The position numbers and the translations under genes were made by a program. Shown piece by piece: positions 37,476-47,300 of a stretch of DNA of 64,000 bases (positions are counted from its first letter, which is position 1; every line of letters begins with the position of its first letter). Source of the stretch: Agrocybe praecox (Eukaryota > Basidiomycota > Agaricomycetes > Agaricales > Agrocybaceae); the NCBI GenBank assembly GCA_964017145.1, contig OZ024850.1, positions 1,775,618 through 1,839,617 on the forward strand, written 5' to 3'. The notes under the pieces were generated by a model that saw only the letters and a list, made by a program, of their open reading frames with translations, did not search any database and was not told the origin of the DNA.

Positions 37476-39064
37476 TCAGAGAAATACATCTTTACCGGGG
37501 ACAACCGCAAAGCAGGGTCCTTTCCTTCCGAACATCTTTCTGACGTCGTTAACCAGTTCTTGCGGCGTCTCGTGGGACGCAAAATGACCGCCTTTGTCGT
37601 GTTCAGATACAAAGACCAGGTTCTTCGCGTTATACCAACTAGGTATGGTGTATGTGCATGAGGATCTAGTCTCCACCCGATCAATATATGTAACGTACCT
37701 GCGAGGGGAAACAAAAATGTCCCTAGGGAACGCTGATATACCCTTAGGTATACTTGTCGGAGTCGGCTTCTTGAAGAAAATTGGATCAGGCTTGAGAACT
37801 TCATAATATATGCGTGATGCAGCAGCAGGTCCTGCACGAGAAAACCAATATATTGAGACCCAAGTGAGAACTGTCGAAGATAGCCAAAGTTTGAATAATC
37901 ATTCGACAATATATAGAAATTAGTGGGCCGTACCCTCGTCATCCTCCCAAGGATAGTTGTCACTCCAGGTCACAAGTTTCTCGTAAATCCAAGCCAGCAT
38001 ACCAGCTGGAGAATCTGCCAAGCTATACCCAATTGTCTGCGGATATGTCTCGTGCAGTTTGTGATATCCGTATCCTTTGTCGAAGAACCAATCTGTCCTC
38101 TTGAGACCATCCTTTTCTTTGGCGGTATATCTGGAAAATAGATGTTTGAGGTAAAGAGGAGTGTACGTGGGGTGAGGGGGCGCTGTCCTAAGAGTGGTAA
38201 CGTTGGTCAACGATACACAGAGAAAATAACATAGAATGTACAATTGTGAGTTCACATGCCAGGCTTTACTATGCTTTCCGCCATAATCTTGAGCAACTCT
38301 CAAGGTAATCTATTTTTCTTAGAGGGAAAAATAAAAGAAAGACGACAAAAAAACTTACCGTGAAACCCCAATCTCCTCCTTGGGTGACTTTTGAAAGGAG
38401 ATTAGCTTCGCACAAACCTTGGAATAACAAGCTCTGCGCACCATATTCATTATAACCCAAGGCAAGCATCAACTTGTTCGCAACCTGAGAAATCATCGTT
38501 AGCAAGAAACACCGCACATAAAAACGTCCACACATACCTCAGCATATTGTCCTAGTGCGAAACCTGGTTTGGTGGGAGCTTCTGAGAACCCAAAGCCAGG
38601 AATGCCTAGAGCGACGACATGGAATGCAGGATAATCCGTGCCTCCTTGGATCAATAATGGAAGGACTTTCTGAGCTTCTGTGAAGCTTCCTGGTCCTGCG
38701 CACAATTAGATGACCAACAACGAAGAGGGGCCAAAGATGACTCACATCCATGAACGAATAGCAAAGGAATCGCGTTAACAACTTCACTCTTTTTATGGAC
38801 ATAATGTATGTTCAGCTTTCCGAATCCTTCAACTTCGATATCACGCGTAAATTGGGGGAGCTCTTCGTTGATCTGAGTTTCGTGTTTTCTCCAGTCATAA
38901 CCATCTTTCCATCGAGCAATCAAACGGCGCACGTCGGCCAGTGGCACACCGTACTCCCAACCTGCGTTTTCCAGCTCGTCAGGTAAGTCCGTGAGAGAAA
39001 GCTTCTGCTTGAGGCGTTCGACGCGGTTATCAGGTATCGATATTTTGAATGGTGTCTCTGCCAT
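37476..39064 (-). pseudogene. Epoxide-hydrolase-like paralogue 5, stop in the HGWP motif
   Basis: Eight exons in transcription order: 39064-38746, 38695-38538, 38484-38442, 38387-38359, 38309-38242, 38187-37934, 37870-37699, 37638-37476 (1206 nt, 402 codons). The codon split by intron 1 (T at 38746, then GA at 38695-38694) is TGA, codon 107, exactly the Trp of HGWP that is TGG in the other copies. There is no other AG near the acceptor that would avoid it. Everything else is open: TQGGDWGFT (Asp179), YSLADSPAGMLAWIYEK, RIYYE, HDKGGHFASHE. Either a very young pseudogene or a transcript that depends on editing, or a base error. The fourth intron, between the third and fourth exons' sisters, is 54 nt and happens to be open in frame. 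Confidence 0.8.
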
Positions 39065-40160
39065 TGTAACAGAAGAAAAGGCGAATGGGAACTATGTTTT
39101 GAATGCGGGGAATCATGACTATTTATGCAATGCGACCATGCCTAGTAGCAGTTCGACAATCTATTGTGCGGGGTTCAAAACCTTTAGTTCTACCATCTAT
39201 CGCTTGCGACATATCCTGAGTAAGCAGACACAATGAATAAACCCAACATGCGGAGAAGAAGTGAGGAGCAGATGACATGAATTCTGGATAAAATGGAGAT
39301 ATCGGGACCGCAGGATATTCTGCACATTCTAAAACATGATGAGAATGTCCTGCATAGATTTTAGAGCAGCAAAAAGAAGGCTTGGAGCGGGAATGAAGGG
39401 GAAATCCAAGGGAAATCGGACGCAGAGTCAGAGACCGTCAATGTCATGGTGAAATCGTGTGCCGCGTCGTTGTGCGGATATGGACGCTCTGCTGATTTGA
39501 TTTGTTTGTATACATTTTTTGTGTCACCAATGTTCACCAACGTTGGTATAAAAATCACATGACCACTTTCCGCATACTTCGGCTCGCGATTCATCGCGAT
39601 TAGGAACCCAATGCAAGCCTCGCACAACGCGCCTTGTAATGTACCTTACAAGATATGATGCGATTTCAAGCAAAGAAAACGGACCTTTCTAGAGCAGAGC
39701 CATTGTGCTGCCGTTTGTCCAGCCTCATACACTGTATCAGAGATAGTAGAATGAACGGTTTCTTGAGCACAATATAATCAAGTCCCAAAGTATCACAAGA
39801 ACGTGTCTAGAAAACGCTCGCATGAACGGGGCTACACACAAGATATTTTACTGCTCACGGCAGTCTTTAATCTTGCTTCTAAATCTGGAAATTGAACTGT
39901 TTTTTTTTTGACGGATTTTGGAAGGATTTCAAAATACATTACATTTTCCGGTACGAGAGACAACACAATGTGATACGTGATAACAGCTTATAATCCAGTC
40001 TTTTCTACCCGCAGTGTTCAAGGAATCAAGATGATAAGAGCGAATGAATGATGCGATTTTTTACCTTTGATATCGATGGCATAAAGAAGTTCAGAACACA
40101 TTAATTCCCGGGTATATTTTACTTTTGACAATGACGTTAAATGCGGATTAATAAACAATA
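39065..40160. other. Spacer right of the hydrolase block
   Basis: No supported gene. AT-rich with T runs (39899-39909) leading into the tandem array. Confidence 0.5.
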
Positions 40161-40940
40161 GTTTTTTTTGCCGTTGCCAATGATGTTATATTGAGAGTGA
40201 GTGAACTGTGTTTTTTTTACTGTTGCTGACAGTTTAATAATGATAGACAATGAACGTTTTTTTTATTACTGATTTCAACGATGTTAAGATGAGATAGAGT
40301 GAAGTTTGGGATTTTTACCGTTGTCTATGGGTGTGATCGTAACAGTGAGTGAGCAGTGTAATTTTTACTATTGTAGACGGTGCAATAATAACAGTAAGTA
40401 AGCTATGATATTTTTACCGTTACCTGTGGTGTAATAATAAAATGAGGGAACGATGGGATTTTTACCGTTGTCTGCGGTGTGATAGTAGCAGTGAGTGAAC
40501 AGTGTAATTTTTACCGTTGTAGACGGTGCGATAATAACAGTAAGTAAGCTATGATATTTTTACCGTTACCTGTGGTGTAATAATAAAATGAGGGAACGAT
40601 GGGATTTTTACCGTTGTCTATGGTGTGATAGTAGCAGTGAGTGAACGGTGTAATTTTTACTGTTGTAGACGGTGCAATAATAACAGTAAGTAAGCTATGA
40701 TATTTTTACTGTTACCTGTGGTGTAATAATAAAATGAGGGAACGATGGGATTTTTACCGTTGTCTATAGTGTGATAGTAGCAGTGAGTGAACGGTGTAAT
40801 TTTTACCGCTGTAGACAGTGCAATAACAACAGTAAGTAAGCTATGATATTTTTACTGTTACCTGTGGTGTAATAATAGAATGAGGGAATGATGGGATTCT
40901 TACCAATGTCGATGGTGTAGTGAATGAACTTTCAACTGTG
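40161..40940. repeat. Higher-order tandem array, 146-bp unit of three ~49-bp monomers
   Basis: Monomers begin with a T run followed by ACCGTTGT or ACTGTTGT (starts near 40161, 40211, 40256, 40311, 40361, 40410, 40458, 40507, 40556, 40604 and so on). From 40311 three monomer types alternate (49, 49, 48 bp), and the marker AGGGAACGAT recurs at 40445, 40591, 40737 and (AGGGAATGAT) 40883, exactly 146 bp apart each time. The left third is older and irregular. No reading frame spans it. About 16 monomers in all. Confidence 0.93.
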
Positions 40941-41185
40941 CTACCATTGACCATCAAAAACAGTGCTATATTTACTATAACGCAACGTTCTGGACAAAAG
41001 TACAGTAAATACGTTTTTGTATCGAAATGAAATGAATTTGCAGCACGATATGTAACGATTTGTAATGATCAGCCCAGATCAGCTGCCAGCTCAACGATCT
41101 GCGAGGAATCGTGACGTCTGGTGACGAAACGACGATTTTTCACAAAATTGCTTGCAAATGATTTTTGCAATTGTTTGCCATGTGA

Positions 41186-41283
41186 GAACGATCGCTAAAG
41201 ATCGTTCGCTAGATACAAAAAAATAATGTGCGAGACACTAACAAACCAAAAAAATACGATGACGATTCTCGACGAATCGTCAT
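41186..41283. repeat. Two short perfect hairpins in an AT-rich tract
   Basis: GAACGATC / GATCGTTC (8-bp stem, 6-nt loop) at 41186-41207 and ATGACGATT / AATCGTCAT (9-bp stem, 7-nt loop) at 41259-41283. They share the core ACGATT/CGATC seen several times from 41055 on. No gene is associated. Confidence 0.7.
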
Positions 41284-41557
41284 GGCTTTTGTTTTTTTTT
41301 TGTTTATATGTAGTTCATCATTTTTGTTTGTATTTATGATCGCCAAGCCTCTCCCTCTTCTATATATAGTTCGTCATGCTTATGTTTTTATATGTCACGC
41401 GTATGTTTTCTAATGTCGCGACGCGTTCGTACTTGAATCGCACTATACCCATTTGACATACGTGCTTAATCACCGTGTATTCGAATATAAGATCTCACAT
41501 AGAATTGACCAATTCTGAGTACATACCATTGTAGAAATTTCTTATCTAACTAACTAA

Positions 41558-41913
41558 TGGATCCTTAAGAAGAAAAAAATCAACATAATTGCCTGGACAC
41601 CACGTCAAACACTCACGAGCAGCTCAAAGTTCTTATATGAACATCATCCATGTAGTCGCTCCTCCTGGTCCCTCAAATATGGCGAAGAGCATTCGCGTGT
41701 TTCCGAATCGGTCGTACGCGACGACCACGACCTGCAATTCGTCGACTCCCAAGGCGAAGGCATCGCTAAATTTGAGTAAGTGCACTTGTAATCCAATTAG
41801 TTTTAAATCAAATAACTCACATTATGTGAAAGGTATATGCAGCCAAATTGAATGCCCCACCCATCGCTGCCATTCGAGCGTGGTACCTTCGCAAGGCGGG
41901 GGCCACCGTTTGA
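41558..41913 (+). other. Possible two-exon coding relic
   Basis: An open frame from 41558 reads through SSSKFLYEHHPCSR and VSESVVRDDHDLQFVDSQ to 41775, where a GTAAGT donor and an AAAG acceptor at 41832 join it to EYAAKLNAPPIAAIRAWYLR and a stop at 41911-41913. The junction keeps frame, and both parts look protein-like, but there is no ATG in the open part, so the 5' end is missing or lies in an unseen exon. Family not recognised. Confidence 0.3.
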
Positions 41914-42189
41914 ATCGCAATCGTCCTGATGAACGAGACAGCTTGGGTGTTGTAGCGCATCCGGATGGTAGTCATAGTGAGATTATGAGGGTGTAAGTGT
42001 GTGATGCTGTATGAATGTGGTTGTGGTTGTGGGTGTAAGGTGAGAGTTACATTTTGCGGTAATTTGCCTTATAAAGGGCTCAACGTTTGGCTATTATCCT
42101 CAATACCAAACGTTCGGGGTGCTTTTCAAATTTAATTCAATACATCTTAATGCACATACACTACCACTCATAGCAACATGATCTTTGAA

Positions 42190-42990
42190 CTTACTACAAC
42201 CACCAACAGCGACTATGAAGACCGACGACCCTTGAGAAAAGGCGAAGGCAACGACCGCCGACACCAACGAAGGCACCGACGCAGAGGAACAAGGAGGGAC
42301 AAACCGGAAACCAGATGAGGATTGACGAGCACGGGGATGAGGATGAGAACGACAGGGCGAGGGCGAGGGCGAGGGCGAGCACGAGCAAGAGCACGAGGGA
42401 GAACAAGGGCGACAAAGACGACGACTGCGGACACCAACGAAGGCACCGACGGGGAGGAGCGAGGAGGCACGACCGGGAGACGCAGATGGGGATTGGAGAA
42501 CGACTGGGCGAGGGCGAGGGCGAGGGCGAGGGAGAACAAGGGCGACAAAGACGACGACCGCCGACACCAACTAATGCACCGACGCGGAGGAGCGAGGAGG
42601 CACGACCGGGAGACGCAGATGAGGATTGACTGACGAGGACGAGGACGAGACAGGGAACATCAAAGACGGCATTCGCTGTTGGCGTCGTCCTCGTTGTTCG
42701 TCTGCTACTGCTGCTCTTCGTCCTTCACTTCTCGTCGTCTGCTGCTGCTGCTCTTCCTCGTTCGCCTTTGCAGCCATACCCGCTCCTCCTCGTCTTCTGC
42801 TATCTGCTCCTCCTCGTCTGCCACTACCCGTCCTCCTGCCGTCTGCCGCTGCTGCTCTTCCTCGTTTGCCTTTGCAGCCATACCCGCTCCTCCTCCTCCT
42901 CCTGGTCGTTTGCTATATGCTGATATCTGCTCCTCCTCGTCTGCCACCACCCCTCCTCCTGCCGTCGTTCCATTTGACTTGCGCCCCTAC
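42190..42990. repeat. Strand-polarised GA-rich then CT-rich tandem repeats
   Basis: From about 42190 to 42660 the plus strand is purine-rich with GAGGGCGAGGGCGAGGGCGA runs and three copies of a larger unit marked by GACACCAAC (42260, 42430, 42563; spacing 170 and 133 bp). After a short break the plus strand switches to pyrimidine-rich, with two 104-bp copies marked by CTCTTCCTCG at 42751 and 42855 and many CTCCTCCTC triplets. Open frames across it in nearly every phase are composition artefacts. Confidence 0.85.
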
Positions 42991-43000
42991 AAGGTGCGCT

Positions 43001-44200
43001 TAAACCTCATATTCAATTCCCGAACTTCAAGTCGCCCTCAACGCGTAGGTCAATCCCCCGTGTGATCTGTACCATAACATGTCGCGAACCACTGACAGTA
43101 TCACGCCTATGCAATTCCTGCAAGTACTACGACAGGTCAACCCCCAATTTGCGGAGGTGGATCGCAGCGAAAAGCGAGCCAATGATCTCATGATGGGGAG
43201 AGAAGCATATGTTCAACAAGGTATAGCGCCTAGTTTCGTCTGACCAGAGTTTTGATATTGACTCTTGCGACGACTAGATGCGGAGGAGTGCTTTCAAGCG
43301 ATCGTTAACAGCCTACGGAACGTTCCCGGTTTAGACGAGAATGGAAAATCTGTTGGCACAGGTGCAGAAGCTGTTGCAGGTCGTCCTCGATTCATTCAGC
43401 AATATATGATGGGCGAAATGCGCAGAGAGTTAGTCCTTGTGAAAAGTTCTGGCAAGATGCTGCAACTAACTAAGTCATGTTATTTAGATTAAGCTGTGGC
43501 GACGAGGAGGCCAAGGACGAACCAAAGACCGTACAAGTTGAACAAGTCCTCAAAGTCGAATGCAACATCAGCGGATCGACCAACTTTATGCTTTCTGGCA
43601 TTCTGAGCCTGAGTCTTAGACATATTTTACCTGTTTAACTAGCTAAATATTTCTTCAAGGCTTTCAACACTACAGTCGAAAAACGTTTGCCCACACTTGG
43701 CCGAGATGCTATCTGCAATCAGAAATCGCGCCTATCAAGACTGCCTACCTACCTAACTGTACACATGGTCCGCTTCCAGTGGAGAGCTGATATCCAAAAG
43801 AAGGCTAAAATTATGGTGCGCAGTTTCCGACATTTACTTGACAAAATAGGTGCACAGTAGGCTGATGCTATTTATTGAGTAGCGTCGTGTTAAATTCCCT
43901 GAAGAATTTGACGCGATCGATCTGGTCACTGATGACTTGAAAGAGAAGCTCTTGCCGGCCAGTCGGAAATCGAGAAAGAACAGGGTGAGAGAAGGAAAGT
44001 CAGGAAGAGGACAAAGCAAGCTGTCGTTGTTGCTCCAGTGGGACCTTCTTCGACAACTACGCCCGCCGCCACTGGTGACGTCGAGATGACCGATGCTGCT
44101 CCTGCCGTCTCATCAGAAGCAACCGCTGCTGGTGAGGCAACGCAGGCGGAGGATGCGAGCGCGTATGTCTTGCTCTACAGGACCAAGAGCGTGGATTGAG
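43001..44200 (+). pseudogene. UBP6: Truncated UBP6/USP14 deubiquitinase copy
   Basis: Segments in order match the proteasome-bound ubiquitin hydrolase Ubp6: SIPELQVALNA (43013-43045), ITPMQFLQVLRQVNPQF, QQDAEECFQAIVNSLRNVPG, FIQQYMMGEMRREL, STNFMLSGIL, RLSRLPTYLTVHMVRFQWR, VKFPEEFDAIDLVTDDL and RKVRKRTKQAVV. Lesions: the ubiquitin-like domain and the catalytic Cys box (upstream of SIPELQ) are missing, with the GA/CT repeats in their place; TAG follows LNA at 43046; a segment before DLYHNMS is lost; a frameshift sits at about 43961-43970 where CGGAA repeats, suggesting slippage; and the C-terminal His box (GHYIGW-type) is absent, the frame ending after KSVD at 44199. Introns are retained, so it came from genomic DNA. 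Non-functional as a peptidase. Confidence 0.88.
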
Positions 44201-44413
44201 GTTGTTGACTGGGAGACTTCGATCAGAGCATCCTGGAGTCATGGGATGCATGCTTCTTGCTTGTAATTTGTTTGTACATACATACTGAGCTGAAAGGGAC
44301 CAGATTCAATTGTGTCTTGCTGACTTCGGTCTAGTGGTCTTTCATACATGTGATTTGTTCAGTTACTGGTGCACCATATAAAGAATTTTGGGGATACGTC
44401 AGTCAGTTTTCGG

Positions 44414-45865
44414 TCATTGAGAGTCAGCGTTGAGCTGCTTCGCGGTTCTCCATGATGCTTGTAGTAGCCAGACGAAGCAAGCAAGGATCGTCAGTGCCGT
44501 GAGTGACTCGACGAATGCTATATCATTCTCGTCTCCAACAGGTAAAATGAGCGTGTCGTTTGCGTTGAACGTGAAGTCAGGATGTGGTGGGATTAGAACG
44601 ATGATATTTCCGTCTTGTGATCCAGGTAGGACAGACAAAACGTGAGTGGGTAACGTCAATGATGATTTACTCCAACTTATTGTGGCTATATGTAAATTCA
44701 GGATATGAGCTCAGGGTATGCAAAGTTCTTGCACAGAGCAATGAACGTACATGAATAAAGACACATCATGAAAGCTTTCGGCCAGTCGACGCGTAACTGC
44801 TCGTAAGAACGCGCATCTTTATCATCGTTCTCTGATATCCACGAAGCTGGCTTTGGTAAACCATACCACAGGTGCATAGGCACCTCTATGTTGATATCCT
44901 TCCCATCTTCTTCTGCGTTCTTCACTGGTACACCTTCGGTAACAGCAACAGCTGGAATATTGATCAAGAGCTCAGAGATCTCATCAGGAAGAGCATGCAC
45001 TGACTTCTCGATGTCTTTTGTTCCCCAATGCTTGAAGCTGTATGACGCACTTCTCTGTGCGAGCTCGTGGGTGTCCACGAACAGAAGAGGAGGTAAAGCG
45101 TAGTAGATGTGCAGCGAACACGCTTCATAGGAGGTGTATGGGTTCGGAAGATGTATTATAGTGCTGGACACCGGATGAGAACCTTTCTTGGGCGCTGGTT
45201 TTGATAACAGGTATGCCATAGGCCAAAGCTATGGTAAGAAAATGAAAATCAGAGGAATTGGGTATGTACCCCTATTCCCACGCTTCCTTGTGCAGTTCAA
45301 CGAGATGGTCAATCCGCTAAAGGGTCCAAAATGTATGCTAAGGATGATGGTATTTTAATGTGAATGCAAATGTTAAAAGAAATGACTAACTGGCGAAAGA
45401 GTAGTATTGGGTGGCTCCATAATTCCACGGCGAATGGGTCCAGTGTGCATTGGCGCAATTTCGTTGACGAATGCATAAATATCCACCACTTTGTACGCGC
45501 AAATTAATGTGCGGCCTAAGTCGCTTCTTGGGCTGACCACTTCGTGGGTAATGTCAATTCGGATGTGTGTTGCTGGCTGGGCCGTACTGGGGCTAGTCCC
45601 AAAATTCCCTGCATGTTGCACAGCGCACGGGAAATACAAAAAGTTTAGATTCGTATATTCCCCAGCTGCTCTATCATGTCCTATAACAGTTTACTTGTGA
45701 GCATATATTGTAGGCATGATACTTGTACTGTACCTCCAGACCACCGAGATTAGGGTTTTCGCCGTTCCAGTGACATATCCGTTCTAGACCGCCATCCTCA
45801 TGAACCACGTTGGTGAGAAATGGGATCTTCTGCGCAATTGAAGATTTCATTCGCGGGTAGGCCAT
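44414..45865 (-). CDS. PBN1: PIG-X/Pbn1-type subunit of GPI mannosyltransferase I
   Basis: The strong part is two exons, 45228-44751 and 44685-44414, joined by a GT-AG intron in phase. They contain LHIYYALPPLLFVDTHELAQ, YSFKHWGTKDIE, INIEVPMHLWYGLPKPA and a C-terminal hydrophobic helix (AFVESLTALTILACFVWLLQ) with a short cytosolic tail. This is the PIG-X/Pbn1 domain plus its membrane anchor: an ER protein that stabilises the Gpi14/PIG-M enzyme adding the first mannose to GPI precursors. Upstream exon 45680-45391 (LYFPCAVQHAGN to EPPNTTLSP) joins in phase through a further intron. The first exon, MAYPRMKSSIAQ from 45865, is likely but its donor does not bring the next exon into frame, so the N-terminus is unresolved. 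It sits intact among pseudogenes. Confidence 0.75.
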
Positions 45866-47300
45866 TGGTGCTGTAGTGTCACTGAAATATTTTTCAATCA
45901 GTCATGCTCTTGTCAAAAATGACTTGGTATACCTACTTATGAGGTCTACACTATTATAAAGATCAATAGTGTCTATTGTACGACTACGAAGTCCAATAAT
46001 TAAGACAAACCAATTTAAAGAAAATATAACATAGTGGTAGGAAGAGGGAAAGCAGATCCGGAGTTCGGGCCCACCTGACCTCTGTAACTTTAGGGTGGGG
46101 TCATCAGCCTAATCCAGAGACATCATTGGCTTGCTGTGTAACAGTAAGGTTCCCCACCCTCTAAAATAAAGGAAACTTTGCTTACTAATAGTAATAGTAA
46201 TACTAATTTTTTGCCTTTGCTTGTATTTGCTCTTGATGTCGATGCCAAACCTTTACTGACCCTCCTGAGTCCTGAGTCCTGACTCCTCACCTAGACTCGC
46301 GACCCTGATGCCCCATTGTTTGGCCTTTGTTGTGGGTTTGTTTGTTTGTTTGTGCTTCCTAACATCAAGCGGAACTCAATCGGACTGTGAAAGTAGCATC
46401 ACTACGGTCTACCTAAGTTGCTTGCGGCTGCCCATGGCACAAAGCGGAGTTCGACAGATAACGGCTGGTCCCGAGCCTACTCCTCACCCTGTGACCCTGA
46501 TAATTCGAGAGTTTTCTGCCTTTGCTTATATTTGGTTTGAGTGCTGTAGACAAGCTACTCCCAGCTGGCTTGCCGCTTGTAACTTGTTTTGATGTCAAGT
46601 TCATGCGGATCGTTCAACTTCTACTTGACTTCTCTAATGTAGTCTCGAATGAATGTTATGCTGCTGCAGCCGATCTGTTTGTTGAACATTGGTTTCATGC
46701 CTTACACAGCTCCTGTCGATATCCTTCAAATTTCTATGGCTATCTTTCACATTTTGGGACAGCCCCCGCCTCCGCTGGCAGTTCCCACTTACTGGTGAAA
46801 TAGAGTGAGAATCGAGGACCACTACTATCTCTGGTTGCAAGAACATTGTTGGATAACTTGGCGTATTTTCTTCAACACGTTTATTCTATTACTTCTGCAG
46901 ACTTTGCGTCGGGTGACTTTTGAAGTTTTATAGTGTCTTTCCACCGTGGCGCGGCGCATAGTTGAATCTTTTTTAAAAAAAATTCACACAAAGAATCTGC
47001 AGAATCAGATGAATTCGTGGATGCCAGAACTTTAATGGGATGATGGAAAGATACCCAGAGCCGTCACCGAACTGGATTATCAGTGGCAGAGCGGCACCAG
47101 CACCAGAAGCATGTGGGCATTGGGTTATTCTCCTCTACATATATACGTGCATATTTTCATACAATAGTTTACATGCCATGACGGAAACCGTAGTGTACAT
47201 CCTGGCTTATATAGAAGTATTTTAATGTTGCCACGTGTATTGAAAGTAAGCAAGCGTTCTACACTCGCAAAACCTCTACCCAACTGACAAACGCGTCCAG
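45866..47300. other. Spacer without a supported gene
   Basis: Contains a small CCTGAGT tandem (46264-46285) and a partially repeated stretch (TTTGCCTTTGCTTGTATTTG at about 46209, again with changes at 46518). No RNA gene is convincing. Confidence 0.45.

Noticed and set aside
29126..39064. Calling the hydrolase block a secondary-metabolite cluster
   Set aside because: No terpene synthase, polyketide synthase, NRPS, P450 or dedicated transporter is adjacent; only tandem paralogues are seen.
42100..42770. Several long open frames in all phases
   Set aside because: Produced by GAG/GAC and CTC/CTG repeat composition; no start context, splice logic or domain.
46040..46130. Possible tRNA (GTTCGGGCC resembles a T-loop)
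   Set aside because: I could not build an acceptor stem, D-arm or anticodon arm around it.
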